64,000 bases of DNA from Polytrichum commune (lineage: Eukaryota > Streptophyta > Polytrichopsida > Polytrichales > Polytrichaceae). Below the pieces are notes generated by a model that was not told the origin of the DNA, made no database searches, and saw nothing but the letters and a program-made list of their open reading frames with translations. A program made the position numbers and the translations under genes. The stretch covers positions 14,597,001 to 14,661,000 of the forward strand of contig OX485807.1 of the NCBI GenBank assembly GCA_950295325.1, given 5' to 3'. How positions within the stretch are numbered: position 1 is the first letter of the stretch; each line of letters starts with the position of its first letter. Below are positions 1-12,038 of the stretch, piece by piece.

Positions 1-2946
1 ATATATGCAAGTATAGGAATACTTGCTCGTTGCACTTGGATTCAGTGACATGATATTTTTGTGGCCTTTTGTTATGATAAGCTTATGTACTTTAGATAAG
101 TCAGTTTCTTCAATAACAAGAAAAATCCTGTGCAGATGGGACCACATAGTGGGAAGCACATCAATTATCAAAGTTGTTGATGGTCATTAAGATATTTTGT
201 ACATATGCCTTGGTCAAAATTCAGGATAAATATGCAATTGTTGTATGGATTGACTACCTGCAATATGTGAATTCATGCTGGTAGACTCTATCTGCTACTT
301 TAATGTTGACGTTGTTGTGTTTAGGATGTTGTCCTATAAATTGTCTCTCTTGTAGAGGTTGCTCTCAGGGTTTAGGGTTTAGGGCAACCTCCTTGATCAC
401 AAAATTACAAGAGTTACTCAATGTTGTTTAGTTGAAAAGCATGCCTTTTGTTGAGCACAACTTTGATGATGAGAGCAAATATTCTCAAATTACAAATAAG
501 TTGTTGATAACACCAATAACAACCACCAATACAAATTTCCAATGTTGGCCTTCCAAAAGTTGCTTACATCAATGTGGATAGAATCCCGTGCTTTAGCTTG
601 GAAACAAAAGGTCTCACCCACTTCACTAAACTCAACATAAATAAGTTTCCAAATTACAACATGATTTACACTCGAGCTTAAGTTGAGAGTTGGAGCTTGC
701 AACTATCAGGAGATTGATGCTTTGATTTGACAATGTTTGAGCTGAAGCTCAAAGTATTCGGAGGTTGCCCTAGTTTGTGCAAATCTAAGCCGGCATTGGT
801 GAAAGTGAGATATGAAAATGGAAATGGTGCGAGGATTATTGCGGTCCAAAGATTCAGGGGCTAGATGGGTTGAGTGGGCCGAACAACGTTCTTTCCAAAT
901 TAGATGCGTCATTTCATTATGAAGCATGAGCTTCGAAAACCGAAGTGCATAGTGTTTCGTGACACTGCATACAATTGCCTTTAGTAGAAAATACAAGAAT
1001 TGTTTACTCGTAAAGTTGCAGGCATTCGTGTATTCACAAAATAAAGATATCCTATTTACCCATAGTCCTTGCAATTTAGAATCAACTAATGAAATAAAAC
1101 TTGAATTGCTCTCTCTCTTTTGATTATGTTCCGTATTGAATATAAGTTGACGTCTACATTTTGAGCACATAGTTGAATCTCATCATAACACATGATTTTG
1201 TTGTCTACTTGTGATTACAATCCTTATCATCTGTTACAAATGAATATGGATGTCATTCTTAACAAATAAAAATTGATCTACAAATGATCACATGCGTATG
1301 ATAGAGTTTTATATCATAAAGTGACTAGAACATGTGGTGTGTTTTCATTGGGCCTGTGGATTATATGTTATTGTCACCTCTTCTAGTCTCTCTTGTACTG
1401 TGTATATCTCCTAATTTTGAACTCATTGTGGATGTAGCGAAGGTTGGGATTCTGAAGGTTAACCTATCGTTGGTAATCCAACTGCATTAGCGTAAAACAA
1501 TAATTATGTTTTGGATTCTACTACAAAACCAACATAGTTCATGATATTTAAGTGCATTGACAAGGTGGAGCATGGACATTACTAGAGATCTTTCCTACTC
1601 GCAAGAGCCTTGGAAGTAGGGAGGACGCTTTCAATTGCCTTTTAGTTCAAGATATCTTGTGAGAATTCGGTTGCGCGTTAAAAAGGCGATCCTAGTATAT
1701 CGAAGTCGTCTTCATGTCTAGGTATGCATTCTCCCTTTATGAAGTTGAACATTTTCTCGGGTAGTTGTCACGTTCCTTGGTGATAGGATGTTGCAAAATA
1801 TGGTTGGATTGTTATCCTTGTCGTTGTCATGTAGATGATGACACAAATTGATTTGATCAAACACAAGGAATGGGAATGCTACATATTTTTTTCATTTTGA
1901 GAATTGCCATTGTCAATACCTAGCTTAGGTTGGTGGTTGAATGAGTGTTGGACTTGAATGAACCATGTCAACCTCTATTCATTATCTATGTTTGGACTTG
2001 GTTAACATGAAGTTGCACAAAATATCCGATGTCAACGGAATGAAAAGTTCAATGGTTAGTTTGTAGCATTATGAAATTTTGTCCATCTCCAATGGTATGG
2101 ATGGGAAAATAGTCGTCATCTCACATAGTGTATGGCTACATGTAATGGGATTGTACCATCCATCCATAATCACAACACATGAAAATTTAGATAACGAAAT
2201 CTCCAATCCAAAATTCCTTAAGCATGGTATTGAGCTTTTCATATCTTGTTTGCTAAGGCAGATGTTTGTAAATTAAAGATCTACGTAAGCCTTACTCATC
2301 TATGCAATTAGCAATAACCATTGTGAACTTACATTTGTTTTGTTTTCCTTAGGCATAGCATAATGAAGGTATTTTGCGAAAGTCCAAAAATGTCAAATCT
2401 TGTTAAACTATTTATGTGTTAGTTTGTTTTTCATGTGACTAATTTTGCAGAATACAAGAAACTTTCTTGAAACTAGAGCGTACCATTATATCAAACTGTT
2501 AGAGCGTTTTCGGGTCATACAATTGGATGCCGATGAAGGAAAATCGATCGCAAAAGTAATTCACATTAATGAAGAACAAAAGTTTGATGTCAAATGCTTC
2601 ATGAAAAAATAAACACATATGATATACAATGATGTCATGGGGTGAGCAAAAGTTTGTCACGGCTGTAAATTAATAATTTCAATACTTTAATAATTTCAGT
2701 TCTTATTTATCAAATTTTACATTCTAATAGATATTAGCATCTACACCTTGTTATGTATTGTCATGTCTTCATTCATCAATTAGTGTCAATGTTGTAAATT
2801 TTCCATTAGAATCTAATGTTTCTTGTGGGTTTTATAGGTTTAAATTCTAGTGAGCTTGCTCATCAACAATTATAGACGATCTTCAAGCGAAGAATACCTT
2901 GAGTATTACAATTTAGATTATTTACAACTATATCAAACCTCTTAAA
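1..2946. other. Upstream intergenic region, no gene recognised
   Basis: This is AT-rich sequence with only short ORFs that resemble no family I know. A short plant-telomere-like stretch (TTTAGGGTTTAGGG) lies near 368-383. The last part should hold the promoter and 5' UTR of the kinase/NB-ARC/LRR gene; an in-frame TAG at 2914-2916 precedes its ATG. A 5' UTR intron is possible but cannot be placed. Confidence 0.5.
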
Positions 2947-5900
2947 ATGGCATATGTTTTGCGGCTAGCAATGGGTATTGTGGAATTTCCCGATATATTA
3001 TCGAGGGAAGAAGTATTAAATAGAAAGCAATGTAAGAATTTTCTTTCCAACTTTCGAAAGGGTGTGGAAATATTGCACAACATCACCAATGGTCCAGCTC
3101 AAGTATTTCATGAAGCTGAAAAAGATTTATTTAGAATTGTGAACAAAGGAAGGGTACTAATTGAAGAATGTTGCAATGAAAATTGGGTTCTTGCAGCAGT
3201 GATGCAATTGAACAATAGAGAGTGGTTCAGAGAATTACTTTTGGATTTCAAATCTTGTTTCCACACATTGTGTGAGATATCTTGCCATTACAATCCCCAT
3301 GAAAAGGAAAAAATTCTTGCGATTAAGGATGATACGACATTCTACCCAATATCCACCAATGCAGTTGAAGAGGACCGGATGAAAATATGTGGAAGGCTTT
3401 CCAAGCATTTGGACTCGTGCAACACTAAGGATTGCAAAGACTGTAGACTTGTGCAATACCTTGAGGAATTTTTAAGGAGTTTACAACACGTTGAAGGTGG
3501 TGAATTGGATAATATTGTTTTTCCTTATAATTATCCTCGCCCGGAATATGAAGATCCACCAAAGAGTTTGGGAGAGTGTAATGGAGGAGCTGTATACTTG
3601 ACAAATTGGTTGGGTTTGAAGTGTGCAACAAAGGTGATCGACATTCGTGATCGTGAGCATGCAAATCAATTTTGGAAAGAATCGAGTATTTTGGGAGGTT
3701 TGAATCATCCAAATATCATCAAGTTTTTGTGTTGTGGTTTTCATGAGGGCAACAACAAATTTGAGCTTGTAATGGAATTTGGAGAGACGACCCTATCACA
3801 ACATTTAAGTGCACGAGGTCATCTGAAAGAGATGGATGCCGTGGAAATTATGTTACAAATTGCAAATGGAATGTGCTACCTTCACGATATGAAGGTAGCA
3901 TATCGTGACCTAAAGCCCAAAAATGTTGTTGTAACTCCATCAAATGATTCGAAATTGGTTAATCTTGAGTGCATTGATGTGAAATTATTGGATTTTGGTA
4001 TTTCAAAGGTGGAAGTGAAGCATTCTCCAGAAGTGCCCACGGGGCGAAACATAGGGACTTTCGGATACATGGCGCCTGAGGCCATGGCCAATGAATTGTC
4101 GGAGGTGGCTGCTTTGAAAGCTGATGTGTTTAGTTTCGGCATGTTGTGTTCCGATATTCTTTCAGGAGAGAAACCTTGTTTTGAAAGGCTTCGTGATTAT
4201 CGTGAGTATATACTTAAATCCGAGAGGCCAAAGCTCCCAGCAACCTATTCAGAGGTATTGAGATCATTAGTGCATGAATGTTGGTCTTTAGATCCATCCA
4301 AAAGACCCACGTTTCTTGATATTCATAAAAGACTTGCAAGATTGAAAACCGAAATGCTCAAAGGTTCGCTTGAGATTACAAGAGTTACAAATGACACAAC
4401 CGGTTGCTTTTGGCAAATTTTTTCATCATGCAATATATTTTTGAAGTGCATGCAATGGTTGCGGTTTGTGCCCCAACTTCACCACTTTGACAATTCAACA
4501 TCAATTTCAAGCATCCAAGAGAATTGTCCAACTTCATCACATGCGTTAATCATGGAGGTAAGAAGGTTGTTGAAATTGTGAATCAAGCCAAAATATTTTG
4601 AATAAAATTAGGAGATGTTAGTAGACCTCCTAAGATATATCATTTGATCATCGCTCACTTTGGAAATGTTGATATTCTTGTAGGTCAACGCCAATAACCT
4701 GAGGAAATCGTTGAATTTGATTGGAGTCCAAGAAAAAATGTCCCAATTGGAGAAGAAACTACAAACGGTTGGTAGTCTAGGAATTGTGGGTATGGGAGGA
4801 ATTGGCAAGTCAACATTGGCTAAAGCTTTGAGTGACCATATCTCCCACCACTTTGATGCAATTTGTTTTGTAATTGACTTGAAGGATGAAACATGTACAT
4901 TTGCATTAAAGCACAAGTCAAGAGACATGCAAGACTCACCTCCTCAAGCAGAAACATTGAGAAAAACACGTGATATGTTGGAACGTGTTCAAAAAACAAA
5001 GAAAATACTACTCGTGGTGGACAATGTAAGCAAGCAAAGTCAATTATGTCAACTCTTGGGAGATAGCATGTTGAAAGATGTTGGCATGAGGTTGATTGTA
5101 AGTTCTCGTGATTGGGAGTCTTTGAAGCAACATGTACCCTTGGCTGGCAAAGTAGACATGCAAACCCTCGAAGGGAACCACCCTATGAGGCTATTTTCAA
5201 GGCATGCCTTTGGGACAAACAAATTATGTTTACCATATTTGGAACATGTAGTTGAAAAGATTGTGAGTGCATGTTGTGGACTTCCTTTGAGTTTGGAGGT
5301 GATGGGCACATGCATGCAAGGGGAGACACGATTGAGAATATGGGAGCGAACGTTGCATAGATTGTTGAGGGCGAGACACGATGGAAGTCCAAATGAGAAA
5401 CTTTGGATGACATTGAGGATAAGCTTTGATGAGCTAAGTATTGAAGAAAAAAACATGTTTCTAGACATAACTTGTTTCTTTTGCAAAGATGTGTCTATAG
5501 CAAAAAAAACATTTCTTAGAATGTTTGATGGGAATGCCCAAGAAATCTTCGACAAACTCCACAACAAATCATTGGTAAAAGTTGACAAGTGGGATCGTCT
5601 TGACATGCACGATCAATTGCGTGATATGGGTCGTATGATCACAGAAACAAAATTTGCGGGAACGCGACTTTTGGATTTAAATTACACCGCTTTTGCCAAT
5701 CATTGTAAACAAAAGGTATGCAATTCGAATTTGAAAGTGCTTAAGAAATATCAACTTCCTTGAGAAATATGTTTATTAGGTAGGATAAGTTGTATCTTGG
5801 TTCTATATATTGTGGTTGGTTATTCATTTTGTCATTTGAAATGGAAAAAAAATCAAACTTATCCACCTTTGTTTATGTATGTAGGGCATAGAACTTGTCC

Positions 5901-6958
5901 AAGGCCTATCATTCAAAGAATTGCAACGCAAATCTAGATATGAAGCGGATGATGACTTCAAACCCATGGAAGAGCTACGTATATTAAATGTCCAATGTTG
6001 TAACAATATTGACGTACTTTCATCTCTTGTCAAGGCATCACCTAATGTAAAATGCTTGAGGATGCACTTTTCATCCCCATATACTATGTCTTTAATGAAA
6101 GAAAATGATTTCATAGAGAAGTTTTGGAATCATTCCCAACAATATCTCCGATCCTTGCGCATATTCGAGGTGTCCAATTGCAACTTATCAGGATCATTGT
6201 TACAAGAAAATTTGGAGGGGTTGTCTTGGAAGGCAATAAAGTTTTCGGATTGTGAAAACATAGAAACCATCCTCAATGTGGTTACTAAATTCTCCACATT
6301 GGAGTCATTGACGATCTCAAGATGCAACAAATTGGAAAACATACCTGAGGGTTTGACCACCCTCTCCACTTTGGAAGAATTAATTTTCTTCACATGTAGA
6401 TCTTTGAGGAAGATACCGGAAGGATTTGGTGGGTTGACAAGTTTGAAGAAACTTACCATGCAAGCATGTGATGCTTTAGAGGAATTCCCTCCCGGATTGA
6501 GCAGCTTGGGTGCACTGGAGGAGTTGATGTTCTCAAGATGTCGGTCTTTGAAGAAGATACCGGAAGGATTTGGTGGGTTGACAAGTCTCGAGAAACTTGA
6601 CATGTGGGGATGCTCTGATTTGGAGGAGTTCCCTCCGGGATTGAGCAGCTTGGGTGCATTGGAGGAGTTGAGGTTCTCAAGATGTCGGTCTTTGAAGAAG
6701 ATACCGGAAGGATTGGGTGGGTTGACGAGTCTCAAGAAACTTGACATGTGGGGATGTGAGGCTTTGGAGGAGTTCCCTTCCGGATTGACAAACTCGAGTG
6801 CATTGGAGGAGTTGGATTTCTCGATATGTCTGTCTTTGAAGAAGATACCGGAAGGATTGGGTGGGTTGACGAGTCTCAAGAAACTTATCATGCAAGAATG
6901 TAAGGTTTTGGAGGAGATTCCTCAAGGATTGAGCAACTTTTTGCATCTGAATAGTTGA
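2947..6958 (+). CDS. Kinase-NB-ARC-LRR immune receptor (PK-NLR), three exons
   Basis: Proposed exons are 2947-4557, 4684-5715 and 5885-6958. Both introns (126 and 169 bp) are GT-AG and phase 0, and all three ORFs stay in frame, giving about 1238 aa. Residues 1-180 are helical and Cys-rich without a motif I can name; a HeLo/RPW8-like role is a guess. The kinase has Lys229, catalytic YRD (319-321, Tyr instead of His), DFG 349-351 and APE 376-378; its Gly-rich loop is degenerate. The NB-ARC has the P-loop GMGGIGKST (573-581), a kinase-2 stretch LLVVDN, GLPL (736-739), FLDITCFF and MHD (845-847). The LRR part has about nine 24-residue repeats. The family senses pathogens intracellularly through an ATP/ADP switch; this combination is known from mosses. 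The start is the first ATG after an in-frame stop. Whether the kinase is active is unknown. Confidence 0.88.
6330..6945 (+). repeat. LRR-coding tandem repeat, 144-bp double unit
   Basis: Within exon 3, two kinds of 24-residue LRR alternate: LKKIPEGxGGLTSLKKLxMx and LEEFPPGLSSLGALEELxFS. Each pair is one 144-bp unit, and units are nearly identical at DNA level (compare around 6540-6600 with 6680-6740). This suggests recent expansion by unequal crossing-over or gene conversion. The conserved Cys after the LxxLxL strand is common in plant NLR LRRs. Confidence 0.85.
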
Positions 6959-7410
6959 ATTTGTGTGGATGTGGTTCTTCGAGGAAGATACGGGAAATAT
7001 TTTGTGGGTTGGTAAATCTCAAGAAACTTTATATTCAAGATAGTGAAGATTTGGTTGAGTTCCCTCCTGGATTGAGCAACCTATGTGCCTCGGAGGATTT
7101 GGATATTTCGAAATGTTAGTCTTTGAGGAAGAAAATGGAAGGATTTAGAGGGGTGATGAGTCTCAAGAATTTGACATGGAAGAATGTGAGGTTTTGGAGG
7201 AGGATCCTCACGGATTATGCAACCTACGTCCCTCGGAGGAGTTGGATTTGTTGCAACATCAATCTTTGAGGAACATACCGGAAGGATTTGGTGGGTTGAG
7301 GAGTCTTTGAGAACTTGACAAGCAAGAATGTGAGGCTTTGGAGGAGTTTCCTCCCGGATCGAACAACCTACGTGCCTTGGAGGAGTTCGATTTCCCACAA
7401 ATTTATCTAA
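6959..7410 (+). pseudogene. Decayed LRR repeats downstream of the receptor stop codon
   Basis: The same 24-residue LRR pattern continues after the TGA at 6956-6958 but in shifted frames. Near 6950 a frame change gives LNLCGCGSSRKI...GLVNLKKLYIQ. A TAG follows near 7116, and later frameshifts precede pieces such as RNIPEGFGGLRSL and ALEEFPPGSNNLRALEEF near 7260-7400. About four to five LRRs were apparently lost from the reading frame. The ancestral protein was probably longer, unless another intron restores the frame, for which I see no clear sites. Confidence 0.75.
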
Positions 7411-8530
7411 AATCCACACGAAAGAATGCATACCTAATTTATTGTCTTTTTATTTCAATTGTCCTCAAATCAAGTATATGTCTCCGCCTTAGGTCATTCT
7501 TGATGTATGTTTGCACACAACTATTGTTTCAGAAGTTGATGGTTTGATTTCTTTGGTTTTATTTAAGAGGAATAAGGAGAAGGAAAAACAAAGTATGTTG
7601 ATCATAACCATGACCACATTACCAATCTTACTTGCCCAACTATAATACAAGATGTAAGTGCTTGGGAGTAATTTTGATGGTTGTACTTCACTTTCTTTGG
7701 TTTTATTTTGTTTGACGAACACTACATTCTAACCCAACCATTTTTTGTCATTCCTTGTAAATTTTTGTGGGGATTATAGATTTATAGTGTTGCATAGACT
7801 GTCACTTCTTAAGTTTTTTTTAATCTTAATTTCAATTATCCATGACAATAGTGCAGACCTTGGACAACTGCCAAAATAATTATAGTTAACTAGATTTTTT
7901 TCAATACATTTTAGGGAGCAACTAGAAAAATTTGAAACCAATTTTTAAAAAAACTATAGTTAACTACAGAAAAATAAGACCATATTGGAGAACAACTATA
8001 GTCAACTAGAAAAAATTCAAACAACTATAATTATGTAACTAGATATAGTTAACTAGAAGAAAGAAAGCGATGTGGCCGCCTCATAGGCTTGCATTTCGGG
8101 AAAGGCCTATAAGCCTCCTCCTCGATTATTAATGTTGAGTATTGAGACGGGCATGCATTCACATAATAAATATAAGACATTAACATGTGTGGTGATGGAC
8201 TCTTTCAATTGGTGGAATCTCTATGATGGCTTTAGGGTGCACTAGGCAAGTACGTTTGAAGACGTAATGAGAATGAAGGTGTCCATCAATAAATCCCATG
8301 AAGCTTAAAATCATTCTTCACATGGTCATTAGCATTCTCTGTTGTGGCCTAACCTAAGCTAGTCATTACAAGAGGAGTGCAATCACATAAAGAAAGCCAT
8401 ATTATGGTATGTGAAATGGAATCATAGCCATGATTCCCCCCCTTTGTTTTTACATATAGAGCCACCAAACCCGTTTCCATGAACTTAAGCAATTTTGCAC
8501 AAGTGTAATAAGTACATGTGTCAACTAGAG
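7411..8530. other. Intergenic, with a MITE relic near 7718-7855
   Basis: No gene is seen. About 7718-7855 resembles, in reverse orientation, the interior of the TACACTAAAT MITE family found elsewhere here, for example the shared stretch TTGTCATTCCTTGTAAATTT. The rest is AT-rich and contains several copies of the short motif TATAGTTAACTAGA near 7880-8055. Confidence 0.4.
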
Positions 8531-8960
8531 TGATTTTTCATAGGTCTGGAATTTAGATCACAATGTATATACAAAAAAATCACAATTTATTTTTAAAGTT
8601 TGAAAATTTTCATAAATTTTCAAAAGTAATATTTTCTCCCAACCCATATTTTCAACATAGGTCGACTTATTTCTGCTAAGTGGGAGACAAAAACTTGAGT
8701 ATAATCACTGTCCTTTTCAAGGAACCCAAATTTGTGCCCTTTTAACTTAACCGTTTCACTACGACGACTGTGATAACAACATGTGTCATTCTTCACGGGT
8801 TTCTTTTCATCATGTTAGAAAATGATAGCTACATGTGTGGAATTTCACGGCTTTAGAGGACTCTATGTATAAAGATTTGGGACCGGGGGGGGGGGGGGGT
8901 TTATCGGAAATGGGTCTAGCTGCTCTAGAGCCCACCTTCCAAGAGGATGAAAATACACCT
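8531..8960 (-). repeat. Dispersed repeat family, copy 1a
   Basis: This stretch matches, as reverse complement, the sequence at about 38,880-39,200. Shared landmarks are ACGGCTTTAGAGGACTC, the run around GGGAGACAAAAACTTGAGTA and the AT-rich part before it. A run of about 15 G lies at 8885-8899. Coding potential is weak; the ORF across the G-run at 8835-9155 is probably accidental. Confidence 0.55.
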
Positions 8961-10969
8961 TATCCCCCTAAGCATGTAAGAGGTCCAAACTGTGCCGCTC
9001 CAAGCAAAAGAATCGCGTATTTGAGCTACATACTTTCAATTATAGCTAATCATGTCAAAAGTGACCCTTGTCTGAAATCAACTAATGCTTTAGGTGCACT
9101 ATTTGATGAAGTTAAACACTGTGATGATATGGAGGATTTAAGTTCAAATACGTAGCCTGGATGTCCTTGGAAGCAAAATACATACGTTGCATTTTGATCA
9201 TCAGTGTTTGATTTTGCATAGTTTCTTCTTGACATAAGACTTGAATGTATATAATATGGTTCAAACGATAAATATTCAAAATATTATTTCTCTTATGGCA
9301 TGGACTCTTTAAACCACGTATGAAGTAACGTGAGGCCTCAAATAAGGTTTATTGTTTGATTTGTTAGTGTACATAATATACATAAGGGAAAGGTATTGTT
9401 TTCCTATAGTGTGTGAATGAGAAAGGCTATTAAAATTTATGAATCAAACGTAGGTGTATGAAAGGGGTCCCTAAGGTTAAGAGAAAAAGAATTGAAATTT
9501 AGATGCTCTTATTGCCTTAGCTTTCATGAAGTGTGTTTTAGGGTCAAATTATTACAATTTACATCTTATGAACAAAAAAATGTTCAATGACTTTCTCATT
9601 CGAAAATGAAAGTGGATTGTATATGTAACAAAGGTCTACTATTTCATGATTTAACTATTGCATATGTAGTGGAGGCATTTATCACAAAAATATAAAGAAA
9701 TTAGTATAAATACTTGAATCTATTTTCTTGTCTACTGTTAATACATATACATTTTTTTAATTCCATAAAATTCTCATATTTAAGGGGTTTTATTTCATAG
9801 TCACCCACGCATGCCAATTAGGTTTCTAGTGAAGAGTCCAACCCCCATGTGATTTCCGAACTTGGTGAAGCCCATTTAAATTGTATATATGGCCGTGTTT
9901 TGAGACCCCAATGTCCTTTAAGAATTATCCTACATCGTGATTAGTAAGATCACTATATGGAGCACGGGTTCACATTCGTGTGGAGGCATAAACCTTGAAG
10001 TTTCGTTATTTCTTTTCTTTTCTTTTCTTTGGCGATGATCATGTGGCTCGTCATGTAATTCAGGTTTCATGCAACACGTTTTAGTCCAAAAATGCCCATG
10101 TGAACTTTACACATGCAAATAACCATGTGAGCAATCTCAAATTATTTTAGATGTAGCTACTAGCAATTACTAGGTTGAGATTGTGTGTGCTTCCAAACTT
10201 TCTTTCCTCAAGCGTGTGTTGAAGGTAGCACGTAGTTTGGTAAAATTGGACCAAGGTCTAGGTCAAAACTTATTACTTGTGTGAGTTGTATAGATAATAC
10301 TAGGATCCTTGTATAGGGATTACATATGCACACATGATTGTGATAGTATTAACATAAATGTTTTGATTGAAACCTACATTACATCTTTAAAATTTATATA
10401 GAATCAACATCATAATATGATATACTTTTTTATTATCACATTTGAAAATCACATGTCTCCCTTGAAACTCATATGCATTTAAAATGTATCAACGGATCTG
10501 CCTAAAGAATCGAGTTACCAAAAATGTTCAAATTTTGACAACGTGTCCAATTTTACTTAAACATGAGTTGAGTTGAAACTCTCTCTCATTTTCAGTTGCA
10601 CAAAATTTTCCCAAGTTGAAAACTATCCCAAAAACTCGACGATAGGTAACCACCCATGTGATGTGGCATTGACAAGCTACCACGGTGCGGAACATTAACG
10701 ACCTATATGCATGTGGGAATGGCCGCTAACCACCGTACAAACTCCCACCGGTAACTAACCACATCTATGACGTGGCATTGGTTTGCTAACTCTAGGTGAA
10801 ATATGGCCCCATCCACGTGACATTGGTTGCAAACTAACCATTCCATGTGGCAATAGCACAAACCAACCGTAAACGCCTCATTGTTCTATCCGCCAATATG
10901 ATGTGGCAATGATAGTCAATTGCTATGCGAACATGATGGACTTTGCCATTTGGTCGCATGGAACCCATA
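8961..10969. other. Repeat-derived intergenic stretch, no gene
   Basis: No convincing coding sequence is seen. Between about 10,640 and 10,920 a loose motif (GATGTGGCATTGG or a variant) recurs roughly every 60-90 bases, suggesting a decayed tandem array. A (CTTTT)n-like run is at 10,010-10,031. Confidence 0.35.
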
Positions 10970-11335
10970 AGGTATGTGGGTGTTATTTGGTTTGTTTTTC
11001 ATATTCTCCAACTTCAACTGGTTAGATTTACACAGTGAAACTCGTGTTGTATAAGCAAATCTATGATGAAACATATTTAAAAAAACGGATTGAAAATCAA
11101 ACTTCACCTTATTTAGTTATGGTTATTGGAAGTGGATGTTTGTTGATTTCTTAACTGGATACACAAGTCCTCCCAATTTTGCTTGACTACTAAGTGCACT
11201 GCAGTTATTAGTATATGACGACATAGTCCAATCTATTTTAAACATGTGTCTTTGTGATGTTTGCTCTTTGATCCTCATCAAACCACTTACCAATCAAATG
11301 TAGGGGTCTAATTAAGAAACCGAGCCACTTAAGAC
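10970..11335 (-). repeat. Dispersed repeat family, copy 1b
   Basis: This is the reverse complement of sequence found at about 38,390-38,745 and again at 59,945-60,275 and 60,280-60,600. Landmarks are the stretch read on the minus strand as AGTTGGAGAACATG followed by CGAACCAAATAA, and a segment with GGACCTATGTAT in the other copies. The order of 1a and 1b matches the order at 38.4-39.2 kb after inversion. Copies 1a and 1b are therefore probably one element separated by about 2 kb of other DNA. Confidence 0.6.
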
Positions 11336-11474
11336 CCATCTACCGTATGCAAACGTAAACGATTCCAAGGAAGGGTTAAGCAATACATGGATGTGGAGGG
11401 TTTTTGTGGGTCCTCTAAAGAGGTTGCCTAACTGTCGTGCATTTTGGTGTGTTTGTTTCCAAAGCTTTATTTCT

Positions 11475-11638
11475 ATAACATTATTAGATCCATAACATTG
11501 TTATCTGGGACTAAGAATATTCCACGGAATATTCTTGGATATATCTCACATTCAAATTGAAAGTGGAAAATATTTGGGAACATTCTATGGAATACTATCA
11601 ATCCCACAAAACATTGTTGTGGATCTGAATAATGTTAT
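11475..11638. mobile_element. Small MITE, ~164 bp
   Basis: The left end ATAACATTATTAGATCCA and right end TGGATCTGAATAATGTTAT form an imperfect terminal inverted repeat. A second copy lies at about 61,212-61,392 with the shared interior AATCCCACAAAACA. The interior is itself palindromic around GAATATTCCACGGAATATTC. It has no coding capacity. The superfamily is not clear. Confidence 0.6.
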
Positions 11639-12038
11639 GTATGGAACTTTTGTTCTATTTAATAAAAATTCATGTATTTAATTAAGCATTCCTGGTCTGC
11701 TTTTGTATTTTCTTAATTCATTCCGAAGGATGTGTTGATGTCTCATCCTCATGAAAGGGTCATGAAATAGCAACCCCCGGTGGACATGCTTCAAGTGAGA
11801 GGTGTCGACTCCACATTGTTGCGATAATGAAATTGACGTGAGTCTAAAGACTTTAAGCTTGACCGTGGACTAGAAAAGCTCGTTAGCCAAACCTCACAAA
11901 GGGTTCAAATTTCACAAATGCTTCGTGATAAAATACAAAGTGTGTTCAATAGCTTACATCTGAACATTGAGGTGACCTTCAACACATATCACCCCACTAT
12001 CTCCAAAATTCATCAACATCCTCCCAATTCATTATGAT

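Noticed and set aside
368-385. Telomere at the left end of the window
   Set aside because: Only two TTTAGGG units are present, surrounded by unique sequence; such short matches are common.
6130-6946. Long minus-strand ORFs opposite the LRR region (253 and 89 aa)
   Set aside because: They are antisense shadows of the LRR repeats; their periodic sequence mirrors the 144-bp unit.
8835-9155. 106-residue ORF with a glycine run
   Set aside because: The glycine run comes from a 15-base G homopolymer, and the start overlaps a dispersed non-coding repeat. No domain is visible.
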